39,355 bases of DNA from an uncultured Saprospiraceae bacterium (GTDB taxonomy: Bacteria > Bacteroidota > Bacteroidia > Chitinophagales > Saprospiraceae), in NCBI GenBank assembly GCA_937974625.1, contig CALJVJ010000063.1, positions 1 through 39,355 of the forward strand. The letters are read 5' to 3'. The notes under the pieces were generated by a model, which saw nothing but the letters and a program-made list of their open reading frames with translations, had not been told where the DNA came from and made no database searches. The translations under genes and the position numbers were made by a program. Shown one piece after another: positions 1 through 7,494 of this stretch. Position 1 is the first letter of the stretch. Every line of letters starts with the position of its first letter.

Positions 1-34
1 GCGACAAAGTATTCTGGTAGTTAGAAAACATTAT

Positions 35-42
35 TATGTTTG
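35..42 (+). promoter_or_regulatory. Candidate -7 box upstream of the DUF3467 gene
   Basis: TATGTTTG fits the Bacteroidota -7 consensus TAnnTTTG and lies about 70 bases before the ATG at 111. I see no convincing -33 TTTG at the expected distance, so this is a weak call. The gene could equally be read from upstream. Confidence 0.3.
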
Positions 43-110
43 CAAGCGTATTATTAGGGTATTGTATTAACACTACTTATCAATTTTAGAAATTAATAAA
101 TATTTCGATT

Positions 111-428
111 ATGGCAGAAGAAAAGAAAAAAGGAAATCAACTGAATATAGAATTACCAGAAGAAGTGGCAGAAGGCATTTATTCTAATTTAGCTATCATC
201 TCACATTCACAAACAGAGTTTGTGGTGGATTTTGTACGATTGGTGCCAAATGTGCCAAAAGCAAAAGTGAAGTCTCGTATCATTTTGACACCGACCCACG
301 CTAAGCGATTATTAAGTGCATTAGCGGATAATGTTAGAAAATTTGAAAACCAACATGGTTCTATAAAAGATAAAGACAATCAGCAAATGCCACCGATGAG
401 TTTTAATACACCGACGGCATTGGCATAA
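111..428 (+). CDS. DUF3467 family protein
   Basis: This 105-residue protein of unknown function matches the Bacteroidota DUF3467 family in length and pattern. It has a Lys-rich N-terminus, a core with SNLAIISHSQTEFVVDFV, and a segment around residues 60-75 with ILTPTHAKRLLSAL. It has no signal peptide or membrane segment, so it is probably cytoplasmic. In many Bacteroidota the family sits directly after rpoC; this window starts too late to show that here. A strong hairpin terminator at 451-486 follows and separates it from purB. No enzymatic motif is visible and no function should be assumed. Confidence 0.85.
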   Translation: MAEEKKKGNQLNIELPEEVAEGIYSNLAIISHSQTEFVVDFVRLVPNVPKAKVKSRIILTPTHAKRLLSALADNVRKFENQHGSIKDKDNQQMPPMSFNTPTALA

Positions 429-450
429 TTACCAAAAAAATAGCTAAAAA

Positions 451-486
451 AGCCTTCAGTTTTGTACAAAGCTGAAGGCTTTTTTT
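451..486 (+). terminator. Rho-independent terminator after the DUF3467 gene
   Basis: A 9-bp GC-containing stem (AGCCTTCAG with CTGAAGGCT) encloses a self-complementary TTTGTACAAA core, so nearly the whole element pairs. It is followed at once by a run of T. It ends the DUF3467 transcript just before the purB promoter. Confidence 0.85.
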
Positions 487-497
487 GTAAGAAATAA

Positions 498-528
498 CTT
501 GATTTTGCTGATGAAAAGGGTACTTTTG
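498..528 (+). promoter_or_regulatory. Candidate Bacteroidota promoter for purB
   Basis: The -7 box TACTTTTG (521-528) matches TAnnTTTG exactly. A CTTG at 498-501 provides a -33-like element with a 19-base spacer. The ATG of purB is 28 bases after the -7 box, and a terminator lies just upstream, so a promoter is needed here. Confidence 0.6.
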
Positions 529-556
529 CGGCTTCATTCAAAATCAATCACCTAAT

Positions 557-1888
557 ATGCTAACAGCAATTTCACCAATAGACGGAAGATATGCCGCAAA
601 AACAAAAGATTTACAAGGATACTTTTCAGAATTTGCCTTGATAAAATATCGAGTTTTTGTAGAGGTAGAGTATTTTAAAGCCTTAGTTAATATTCCATTG
701 CCACAGTTGAAGGCAGTGGACGAACGACATTTGGCAGCTTTAGATGCGATTGTACAAAATTTTAGTTTGGCAGATGCGGAGGAGATTAAAGCTACAGAGC
801 GCGTAACCAATCATGATGTAAAGGCGGTTGAGTATTTTATTAAAGATAAATTTGATGAAATAGGTTTAGCCCCTGTTAAAGAGTTTATCCACTTTGGGTT
901 GACCTCGCAAGATATTAATAATACAGCTAATCCATTGATGGCAAAATTAGCGATGGAAAACGTTTACAAACCAGCCCTTGAAGAGATTATTCAAATATTA
1001 TCGGGTTTAGCAGCAGATTGGAAAGACATACCCATGTTGGCAAGAACGCACGGACAGCCAGCTTCCCCAACTAGATTAGGCAAAGAAATTTTAGTATTTG
1101 TAGAGCGATTAAAAACGCAATTAGCTTTATTAGGTCAAGTCCCTTTTGAAGCCAAATTTGGTGGAGCAACAGGAAATTATAATGCCCATCACGTAGCTTA
1201 TCCTTCCATTGATTGGCCTGCTTTCGGCGATAATTTTGTAGAAAATCATTTGGGAATGCACCGTTCTCAATACACCACCCAGATAGCGCATTATGATAAT
1301 GAAGCCGCTTTATATCAAGGAATGAAGCGAATAAATACCATTTTGGTAGATATGTGTAGAGACATTTGGACGTACATTTCCATGGAATATTTTAAGCAGA
1401 AGGTCATAAAAGGAGAAGTAGGGTCATCAGCGATGCCACATAAAGTAAACCCAATTGATTTTGAAAATGCAGAAGGAAATTTAGGTTTAGCCAACGCCAT
1501 TTTTGGGCATTTAGCCGATAAGTTACCGATTTCAAGAATGCAAAGAGACTTGACAGATAGTACTGTTTTGAGAAATGTGGGTGTACCAATCGGACATACG
1601 ATTATTGCCTTTCAATCTATCAAAAAAGGATTGGGTAAATTATTATTAAATGAAGCAAAATTTAGAGCAGATTTGGATAATAATTGGATGGTAGTCGCAG
1701 AAGCGATTCAAAACGTTTTGAGAAGAGAAGGTTATCCAAAACCCTACGAAGCATTAAAAGAATTGACGAGAGGAAAAGCATCTATCAATCAAGCAGAAAT
1801 CCACGAATTTATTGATGGACTAGCGGTGAGTGATACTATAAAGGCAGAATTGAAGGTAATACGTCCAGATAATTATTTAGGCGTTTGA
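557..1888 (+). CDS. purB: Adenylosuccinate lyase
   Basis: PurB acts twice in purine synthesis, splitting fumarate from SAICAR to give AICAR and from adenylosuccinate to give AMP. The 443-residue protein belongs to the fumarase/aspartase superfamily. It has the N-terminal AISPIDGRYAAKT substrate-binding segment, TSQDINNTA (about 116-124), the catalytic-His segment ARTHGQPASPT (about 162-172) and the superfamily signature GSSAMPHKVNPIDFEN (about 289-304), whose loop serines serve as catalytic base. The length is close to the E. coli-type enzyme (about 456). It appears to be a single-gene transcript with its own promoter, and it converges with the glycosyltransferase gene across a 79-base repeat-built hairpin. 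Confidence 0.97.
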   Translation: MLTAISPIDGRYAAKTKDLQGYFSEFALIKYRVFVEVEYFKALVNIPLPQLKAVDERHLAALDAIVQNFSLADAEEIKATERVTNHDVKAVEYFIKDKFDEIGLAPVKEFIHFGLTSQDINNTANPLMAKLAMENVYKPALEEIIQILSGLAADWKDIPMLARTHGQPASPTRLGKEILVFVERLKTQLALLGQVPFEAKFGGATGNYNAHHVAYPSIDWPAFGDNFVENHLGMHRSQYTTQIAHYDNEAALYQGMKRINTILVDMCRDIWTYISMEYFKQKVIKGEVGSSAMPHKVNPIDFENAEGNLGLANAIFGHLADKLPISRMQRDLTDSTVLRNVGVPIGHTIIAFQSIKKGLGKLLLNEAKFRADLDNNWMVVAEAIQNVLRREGYPKPYEALKELTRGKASINQAEIHEFIDGLAVSDTIKAELKVIRPDNYLGV

Positions 1889-1890
1889 TA

Positions 1891-1969
1891 AGTTGTAAGT
1901 GGTTAGTTGTAAGTAGTACAAAACTTACAACTTACCACTTACAACTTACCACTCACCACTTACCACTTT
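1891..1969. terminator. Repeat-built hairpin between convergent purB and glycosyltransferase genes
   Basis: Arms 1891-1914 and 1923-1946 are 24 bases long and complementary except at one position, around an 8-base loop. Each arm is made of 8-10 base units of the type GTTGTAAGT / GTAAGTGGT, and further copies of the complementary unit (CTTACCACT) run on to 1967. Its place between two converging genes suggests a bidirectional terminator or transcript-end stabiliser. There is no long T run, so termination is inferred. Confidence 0.6.
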
Positions 1970-2948
1970 AAAGAGAGTTTACCGCATCGCCGTTACCGAT
2001 ACGTTTTTCAACTAAATAACTATTTCTATCAGTCGCTGTTCTAGACATTAATTCTGCTAAAAATCCGCCCATAAAGAGTAGGGTGCCAATGACCATACTT
2101 GTCAAAGCAATAAAAAACCAAGGGTTTTCTACTACTAAAGCTTGTGGTATATCTTGACTCAGTCTATATAATTTTACTGCACCAATATAAAAGGCAGAAA
2201 AGAAACCAACCAAAAACATAATAACTCCAATAGGACCGAAAAAGTGCATGGGGCGTTTGCCAAATTTACCGACAAACATAATAGAAGCTAAATCTAATAA
2301 CCCTTTAACCCCTCGGTACCAGCCATTAAATTTACCAACTCCATATTTTCTTTCTTGGTGTTGGACGACTTTCTCTCCAACTTTATTAAAACCAGCCCAT
2401 TTAGCAATTACAGGAATATAGCGATGCATTTCACCATAGACCTCAATACTATGCACCACTGCGTTTTTATAAGCCTTCAAACCACAGTTGAAATCATTTA
2501 ATTTGATACCACTGACATAACGCGTAATGCCATTAAAAAACTTAGAAGGAATAGTTTTGGAAAGCGGATCATGTCTTTTCTTTTTCCAGCCAGACACTAA
2601 GTCAAAGCCATCTTCCATAATCATGCGATGCAGTTCAGGCACCTCTTCTGGGCTATCTTGGAGGTCTGCATCCATGGTGACGACGACATCTCCTTTAGTG
2701 ACCCCAAAACCTGTATTAAGTGCAGCCGATTTACCGTAATTACGGCGAAATTTAATTCCTCTGACAGATGGATTGGACTCAACGAGCGATTCGATAACTT
2801 TCCAAGAACTATCATTACTACCATCATCAACTAGGATGATTTCGTAACGAAATTTATTGGCTACCATAACTTTTCTAATCCAAGATTCTAATTCAGGTAA
2901 GGATTCTTCTTCGTCATAGACGGGAACTACAATGGAAATATCAAGCAT
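1968..2948 (-). CDS. Family 2 glycosyltransferase, DPM/GtrB-like membrane enzyme
   Basis: This protein probably transfers a sugar from a nucleotide sugar to a polyprenyl-phosphate carrier at the inner face of the membrane, as polyisoprenyl-phosphate glycosyltransferases such as GtrB, ArnC and DPM synthase do. The GT-A fold is clear: SIVVPVYDEEESLPEL at the start, LVDDGSNDSS (about 39-48), and the metal-binding DAD in VTMDADLQDSPEEV (about 91-103). FNCGLKAYKNAV follows near 153-164. Two hydrophobic segments near residues 235-260 and 278-305 give the usual C-terminal membrane pair, with a short basic tail. It is in a minus-strand group with two DUF4199 proteins and a dihydroorotase-like protein. 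The sugar and acceptor cannot be told from sequence. Confidence 0.9.
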   Translation of the reverse strand: MLDISIVVPVYDEEESLPELESWIRKVMVANKFRYEIILVDDGSNDSSWKVIESLVESNPSVRGIKFRRNYGKSAALNTGFGVTKGDVVVTMDADLQDSPEEVPELHRMIMEDGFDLVSGWKKKRHDPLSKTIPSKFFNGITRYVSGIKLNDFNCGLKAYKNAVVHSIEVYGEMHRYIPVIAKWAGFNKVGEKVVQHQERKYGVGKFNGWYRGVKGLLDLASIMFVGKFGKRPMHFFGPIGVIMFLVGFFSAFYIGAVKLYRLSQDIPQALVVENPWFFIALTSMVIGTLLFMGGFLAELMSRTATDRNSYLVEKRIGNGDAVNSL

Positions 2949-3032
2949 TTAATAGTGGTTCGTGATGGAAATGGAGGGTTTACTCCATTTATTATTATTA
3001 AAACGTTTTAACTCTCAAAAATATTCTTTTCT

Positions 3033-3548
3033 TTATTTTGCTTCAAAAGTCGGTTTTCTTCTTACCATTCTGGCAATAATAGCAGCAATTAAAAACCCCA
3101 TGATTAAGGAAGAAGCGTAAGTAGAAATTACCGTAGATAAATCATAACTCAAAATTTCGATATTTTGGTTTATCTGTTCTAAATAGTCTTCACTAATTAA
3201 TCCATCCATTTCTTTCATCTGGTCACTAACGTACGCTTTCTGTACATTTATCATGTCCTTATCAAGAAAATTGTAGAGCAAATAGCTATAGGCATGGTAG
3301 ATAGCATTGGCAATTGCCCAAACTAGAAAAGCTGCTTTAAGTGCGGTTCTGAAGTCTATATAGCCCTCATTTTCCTTTCTTACCTCCACTGCTGCCATAT
3401 ACATACCAATCAGGTATAAAAAAATAGTACTCCAAATTACACTAGGGCTTAGCATAAGTGTTTTTTCAATCCAATAAAAAAGAAATAAAAAAACAACAGT
3501 TCCTAAACCTGCGAAGATGCCAAACTTTATGGCGTGATTATTTTCCAT
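3033..3548 (-). CDS. DUF4199 family membrane protein
   Basis: This is an integral membrane protein of about 171 residues and unknown function. Four hydrophobic segments are visible: around AIKFGIFAGLGTVVFLFLFYW, PSVIWSTIFLYLIGMYMAAV, the TALKAAFLVWAIANAIYHAY stretch, and a C-terminal IMGFLIAAIIARMV before a basic tail. A polar loop of about 45 residues lies between the third and fourth. The open frame extends to a TTG at 3575, but I chose the ATG at 3548 because the family normally starts with a short MEN-type N-terminus right before the first helix. It is about 84 bases before the glycosyltransferase gene and follows a second DUF4199 gene. A terminator at 3584-3626 implies it may have its own promoter. 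Confidence 0.75.
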   Translation of the reverse strand: MENNHAIKFGIFAGLGTVVFLFLFYWIEKTLMLSPSVIWSTIFLYLIGMYMAAVEVRKENEGYIDFRTALKAAFLVWAIANAIYHAYSYLLYNFLDKDMINVQKAYVSDQMKEMDGLISEDYLEQINQNIEILSYDLSTVISTYASSLIMGFLIAAIIARMVRRKPTFEAK

Positions 3549-3583
3549 CAATAGATTATTTAAAATATTCCTCAAAATAACCT

Positions 3584-3626
3584 AAAAAAAATAACTCTTC
3601 CAAAGAACTTATCCTTGAAAGAGTTA
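3584..3626 (-). terminator. Rho-independent terminator after the upstream DUF4199 gene
   Basis: The arms TAACTCTTCCAAAG (3592-3605) and CTTGAAAGAGTTA (3614-3626) pair with one bulge. On the minus strand the stem is followed by TTATTTTTTTT. It lies 34 bases after the stop of the 3660-4211 gene, between the two DUF4199 paralogues. Confidence 0.65.
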
Positions 3627-3659
3627 CGTATTTAAAATTTAAAGGTTTCTGTGAATGGT

Positions 3660-4211
3660 TTAAACCATTGGAGCTTCTTTTTTCATGATTGCCCCTGTAA
3701 TACCAGAAATTATTGCACCAAAGACACCAGAGGAAATAATATTATTTAACATTAATTTTCCAAAAGTAAATCCATCTTCTACTCCTTTCATGGCTTCTTC
3801 CATTTGTTCTTCATTTAGGCCAAAGCCTTCCATCATTTCAGTTGTTGCTGCTATTATTTCGTCTACAGCCCCTGGGTCAATAAAATTCATATAGACATAA
3901 TTGGCAATACCTCCTATTATTCCCATGATTAAACAAGTGACTAGACCTACAACAAATGCTCTACCCATGGAAATATATCCACCAAGTTGGCCATCTCTAT
4001 GGTGTTTAATAGCAGCATATACTATACCGATATATATAACAAGTCCAGCAACCATATTTAAACTTGTACTGGCTATCAAGCCGAATATACCAGCAAGTAA
4101 GGTCCAAGCAGTTAATAATCCACCACCAATTAATCCATATTTAATTGCGGTACTAATAAAAGGAACATCAGCCTGTTCAATAATGTCTGTATTTTCATCG
4201 AAATTCGCCAT
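3660..4211 (-). CDS. DUF4199 family membrane protein, second paralogue
   Basis: This 183-residue protein has four predicted membrane segments: AIKYGLIGGGLLTAWTLLAGIFG, SLNMVAGLVIYIGIVYAAI, the GRAFVVGLVTCLIMGIIGGIANYVY stretch, and a C-terminal SGVFGAIISGITGAIM. Between the third and fourth is an acidic, Met/Glu-rich loop (about 110-150). Organisation and hydrophobic pattern match the neighbouring 3033-3548 protein, but the sequences have diverged widely, so this is an old duplication. The ATG at 4211 is the only sensible start. DUF4199 genes are often found near glycosyltransferase and dihydroorotase-like genes in this phylum, as here. The function is unknown; a membrane-envelope role is only a guess. 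Confidence 0.8.
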   Translation of the reverse strand: MANFDENTDIIEQADVPFISTAIKYGLIGGGLLTAWTLLAGIFGLIASTSLNMVAGLVIYIGIVYAAIKHHRDGQLGGYISMGRAFVVGLVTCLIMGIIGGIANYVYMNFIDPGAVDEIIAATTEMMEGFGLNEEQMEEAMKGVEDGFTFGKLMLNNIISSGVFGAIISGITGAIMKKEAPMV

Positions 4212-4367
4212 AAAAAGTTGGTTTAAGTTTGTTAATGAATAAAGTAATACAATAAAGGTGAGACAAAAAAGGAAGAATTTGCAATTTCTTAGATGAAATG
4301 CTAGAAATTGTAGAAAAACAGCAAGAAGAAAAGGGAATAATGGAGTTGAGGAGAAAAGAATTATTGA

Positions 4368-5624
4368 TTAGAGGTTCGCATAATTACCATTAATAATACC
4401 TAAGACTTGTCCTTTAAAATTAGTGCCAATATGAGGAGAGTTAAAGGATTTTGATTGTACCTCTTTTCTAGTAAAAGTCCATTCAGTTGTATTGTCAAAA
4501 ATAGTAAGATTAGCTGTTGCTCCTTCAGCTATAGAAGGAATAGGTAGGTTTAATATTTTTCTTGGCTGAATAGCTAATAAATTAACCAGCTTTTCAGCAG
4601 TAAGTGTGTCACCAAAATGCGTATTCAATAAGGGGAAAACAGTTTGTAAACCAGTAACACCAAAATCCGCATAGACAAACTCTAATTTTTTAGCCTCTGT
4701 TTCTAATGGCGTATGATTGGAATTTACGATATCAATAGTTCCATCTTGAACGCCTTTCCAAAGTGCTTTGACATCTTTTTTCTCTCTAAGTGGAGGGTTG
4801 ACTTTAAAATTTGGGTCAAAACTTTCTAAAGCTTCATGGGTGTATATGAGCTGCATAATAGACACCGATGCAGTTACTTTTAATCCTTTAGCCTTTGCAG
4901 TTTTAACTAATTTTACCGATTCCGCAGTTGAAATATTATGAACATGCAATTTAGAGTCCGTGTATTCCAATAAATCCAAATCTCTTTTTAACATTAAGGT
5001 TTCCGATAGGGCAGGGATGCCTTTCATACCTAATTTAGTACTAATCTCTCCTTCGTGCAATTGCCCACCTTTGCCAAGCGACACATCATGCGGATGATTG
5101 ATTAATAAACCATCAATACCTTTTACATAATGCAAGCCTCGTTTCATCAGTCCTGCTGAAGCAATAGACTTAGCGCCGTCAGAAAAAGCGACTGCACCTG
5201 CTTTTGCCATATCGTAAATTTCTGCTAAATCTCCACCAGCACAATCGCGAGACACTGCCCCAATTGGATAGAAATCAACTAATTGCGTATTATTTTTTAA
5301 GAAACTAACCTCGGATTTAGAATGAATAGGTGGAGCAGTATTGGGAAAACAAGCTAAAGCAGTAAAACCACCCGCCGCCGCTACTGCTGATACGGAGGCA
5401 AGGTCTTCTCGCTGCTCAAAACCAGGTTCGCCAACTTGTGCGCCAATATCTAGCCAACCAGGAGAGACTTGTAATTTTTTTCCTTCAATTAATTTAGCAG
5501 ATTTACCAGCAGATAGGTTCTTACCAATTTCTTTAATCGTTCCTTTATTAATCAAAATATCTACCTTTTTTCCATTATGTTTGGAATTTGGGTCAATAAT
5601 AGTAGCGTTTTTGATTAAAAACAT
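4368..5624 (-). CDS. Dihydroorotase-like protein lacking the metal-binding histidines
   Basis: This amidohydrolase-superfamily protein of about 418 residues would be labelled dihydroorotase (third step of pyrimidine synthesis) by overall similarity. Visible family landmarks are FLIKNATIIDPNSKH, SPGWLDIGAQVGEPGFEQREDL, ACFPNTAPP, GQLHEGEISTKLG and FGVTGLQTVFPLL. The catalytic set is degraded: the HxH of the first strand is GAQ; the second-metal HVSTxxS histidine is Asn (HNISTAES); the TPHHL segment reads SIMQL; and the catalytic Asp of ATDHAP is Asn (NSNHTP). It therefore resembles the inactive PyrC' type known from Pseudomonas, which has a structural role with aspartate transcarbamoylase. I chose the ATG at 5624 because an upstream extension has no family counterpart. 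Confidence 0.85.
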   Translation of the reverse strand: MFLIKNATIIDPNSKHNGKKVDILINKGTIKEIGKNLSAGKSAKLIEGKKLQVSPGWLDIGAQVGEPGFEQREDLASVSAVAAAGGFTALACFPNTAPPIHSKSEVSFLKNNTQLVDFYPIGAVSRDCAGGDLAEIYDMAKAGAVAFSDGAKSIASAGLMKRGLHYVKGIDGLLINHPHDVSLGKGGQLHEGEISTKLGMKGIPALSETLMLKRDLDLLEYTDSKLHVHNISTAESVKLVKTAKAKGLKVTASVSIMQLIYTHEALESFDPNFKVNPPLREKKDVKALWKGVQDGTIDIVNSNHTPLETEAKKLEFVYADFGVTGLQTVFPLLNTHFGDTLTAEKLVNLLAIQPRKILNLPIPSIAEGATANLTIFDNTTEWTFTRKEVQSKSFNSPHIGTNFKGQVLGIINGNYANL

Positions 5625-5857
5625 GGAGCTAAATTTATAAAGAAGGTGAACTTTTAAAAATCGGTGCAAAATAGAAATTTTTTGAAAAAGAGCGATTGGT
5701 TTTGTATATTTTTAAATCAAAATTTATGTCTCTAGGGATAATCTTGTGTGGTTGCACCAACCAAATACATCTATAGGACAAATTTTCTACTTTTACTCTA
5801 CGATGTTAAAACATTCTTATACCTAATTAGGTTATTACAAGGAACAAAATAATTTTT

Positions 5858-6346
5858 ATGAAAAATATATATCAGTTTTCTGCAAAAGATGTTAATGGAA
5901 AAACCGTTAGCTTAGAAAATTACAAAGGCAAAGTTTTATTGATTGTCAATACCGCTTCCGAATGTGGGTTTACTCCACAATTGAAAGGAATGGAGGCTTT
6001 GTATGGGGAATATAAAGACAAGGGGGTAGAAGTATTAGGATTTCCATCAAATGATTTTGGAGGCCAAGAACCTTTAGATGGAATCGAAATACAAGATTTT
6101 TGTGAGCTAAACTTTAAGACCACCTTTCCACTTTTTGAAAAAAGTCATGTAAAGGGTAGCAAACAAAGTGAATTGTTTCAGTTTTTGAGTTCTAAAAAAG
6201 AAAACGGAGCCGTCAATTCTACCCCAAAATGGAATTTTCACAAATATTTGATAGATAAAGAAGGAAAAGTGGTGGATTATTTTTATTCCATTACCAAACC
6301 TGATTCAGACAAAATCAAAAAAGCGATTGATAAATTACTGAAGTAG
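5858..6346 (+). CDS. Glutathione peroxidase family thiol peroxidase
   Basis: This 162-residue cytoplasmic protein of the GPx/thioredoxin fold reduces hydroperoxides. The peroxidatic Cys36 sits in NTASECGFTPQ where animal enzymes carry selenocysteine; Gln70 (FGGQEP) and Trp125-Asn126 (PKWNFHKYL) complete the catalytic tetrad. Cys82, in the QDFCELNFKTTFPLF segment, is at the position of the resolving cysteine. That marks it as a two-Cys, thioredoxin-dependent type rather than a true glutathione user, as expected in a phylum that makes bacillithiol. The bacillithiol gene bshB1 follows after about 100 bases on the same strand, so a shared thiol-redox context is plausible. No signal peptide is seen. 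Confidence 0.93.
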   Translation: MKNIYQFSAKDVNGKTVSLENYKGKVLLIVNTASECGFTPQLKGMEALYGEYKDKGVEVLGFPSNDFGGQEPLDGIEIQDFCELNFKTTFPLFEKSHVKGSKQSELFQFLSSKKENGAVNSTPKWNFHKYLIDKEGKVVDYFYSITKPDSDKIKKAIDKLLK

Positions 6347-6437
6347 GCTGATAGGCGAAAGGGCTGAAAGGCGGAGAGGTTGGGCGTTTTGCTTCTTAGC
6401 CTCTCAGCCCTTCTGCTTTTTTGCTTTTCCGCCTCCA
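6345..6437. repeat. Low-complexity inverted repeat between GPx and bshB1
   Basis: The left half is made of degenerate copies of an AGGCTGAAAGGC-like unit and the right half largely of its complement, with GGGCTGA/GAGAGG facing CCTCTC/AGCCC. It resembles in design the repeat-built hairpins at other gene ends in this window, but with a different unit. A role as transcript-end structure is inferred. Confidence 0.45.
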
Positions 6438-6447
6438 AATAAAAAAC

Positions 6448-7173
6448 ATGAAAGTAGATATACTCGCGATTGGTGTACATCCAGATGATATAGAATTATC
6501 TTGTAGTGGAACATTATTAAAGCATATTGCGCAAGGCAAAACGGTAGGTTTACTAGACTTAACAGCAGGGGAATTGGGAACAAGAGGAAGTGGACCACTT
6601 CGGTTAGTCGAAGCTGCTAACTCTGCTAAAATGATGGGGGCCAGTTTTAGAAAAAACTTAGGTATGGCAGACGGATTTTTTGAATATTCAAAAGAAAATA
6701 TTTTAAAAATCATTCCCATTATTCGAGAAAGTCAACCAGGAATTATTTTAGCCAATGCACTTTCTGATAGACATCCAGACCACGGAAGAGCAGCTAAATT
6801 AGTAGCGGATGCCTGTTTTTATTCTGGTTTAATGAAAGTAGAAACATTTGATAGTCAAGGGGATACGCAAGAAAGGTGGCGTCCCAAAGCGCTATATCAC
6901 TATATTCAAGACCGCACTAGAGAACCTGATTTTGTAGTAGATATTACAGACCAACTTGAGAAGAAATTTGAATTAATACTCGCCTTTAAATCTCAGTTTT
7001 TTATAAGTGACCAAGAAGATAAAGAATTAAGTACGCCTATTTCTGGGAAAGATTTTATGGACTATATGCGGGCTGTGGGTCGAGTTTATGGTAGGAAAGC
7101 AGGGATGGAATACGCCGAAGCTTTTAATGTGGACCGGACGATGGGGGTGAATGATTTGTTTGATTTGGTTTAG
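6448..7173 (+). CDS. bshB1: N-acetylglucosaminyl-L-malate deacetylase (bacillithiol synthesis)
   Basis: BshB1 removes the N-acetyl group from GlcNAc-malate to give GlcN-malate, the second step of bacillithiol synthesis. The 241-residue protein is a zinc-dependent LmbE/PIG-L fold deacetylase. It shows the HPDDIE metal and catalytic motif (about 11-16), DLTAGELGTRGS (about 41-52), NLGMADGFFEYSKEN and the zinc-binding SDRHPDHGRAA segment (about 112-122). Length and the GTRGS motif fit BshB1 rather than other PIG-L members. An in-frame TTG at 6421 would add nine residues; the ATG at 6448 was preferred because it starts right at the conserved VDILAIGVHPDD strand. It follows a GPx-type peroxidase gene. 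Confidence 0.92.
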   Translation: MKVDILAIGVHPDDIELSCSGTLLKHIAQGKTVGLLDLTAGELGTRGSGPLRLVEAANSAKMMGASFRKNLGMADGFFEYSKENILKIIPIIRESQPGIILANALSDRHPDHGRAAKLVADACFYSGLMKVETFDSQGDTQERWRPKALYHYIQDRTREPDFVVDITDQLEKKFELILAFKSQFFISDQEDKELSTPISGKDFMDYMRAVGRVYGRKAGMEYAEAFNVDRTMGVNDLFDLV

Positions 7174-7281
7174 GTTACTAAAGCTCTTTGAGATTTTTTA
7201 GATGGCAATGCTAGTAGGATTAAACGGATTAACACGGATTTTCTTTATAGGTCGTGTGCTTAGGTTTTATTCCAAAAGCTT

Positions 7282-7317
7282 AGACCTTCCAGAACTTGAA
7301 GTTCTGGAAGGTCTTTT
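7282..7317 (+). terminator. Terminator hairpin after bshB1
   Basis: A perfect 14-bp stem (7282-7295 with 7301-7314) has a 5-base TTGAA loop and is followed by a short T run. It lies 109 bases after the bshB1 stop and upstream of the miaB promoter. Confidence 0.75.
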
Positions 7318-7406
7318 CATTTAATACCCTTTCCTCTTCGCTCAACTTTAACGCATCATTCGCTAATTTTAACTGCCAAATTGTCACATTAACTTTTAAA
7401 AAACTG

Positions 7407-7414
7407 TATCTTTG
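7407..7414 (+). promoter_or_regulatory. Candidate -7 box of the miaB transcript
   Basis: TATCTTTG matches the TAnnTTTG consensus. A TTG at 7381-7383 could act as -33 box, but its 23-base spacer is at the upper end of what is usual. The box is about 80 bases before the miaB ATG and after the bshB1 terminator. Confidence 0.5.
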
Positions 7415-7494
7415 CGATTGCAATTGAAGTGACGAGAATTATTTTTCGTCTTTATAAAATCAGTTATTAATCAACCAAATTAAATTGGCATTAC

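Larger units (their letters stand above)
7174..7494. other. Intergenic region between bshB1 and miaB
   Basis: This stretch without a gene contains a GGATTAAACGGATTAACACGGATTTT segment (three spaced GGATT copies near 7218-7243), a strong terminator hairpin (7282-7317) and a candidate miaB promoter (7407-7414). No open frame of interest was seen. Confidence 0.6.

Noticed and set aside
6396..6719. Minus-strand open frames opposite the start of bshB1
   Set aside because: They are antisense to a clearly coding gene with a conserved zinc motif and have no recognisable product.
7218..7243. Three spaced GGATT copies in the bshB1-miaB gap as a possible regulator-binding array
   Set aside because: It is too short and AT-rich to separate from chance or from a common intergenic relic; it lies before a terminator rather than at the promoter.
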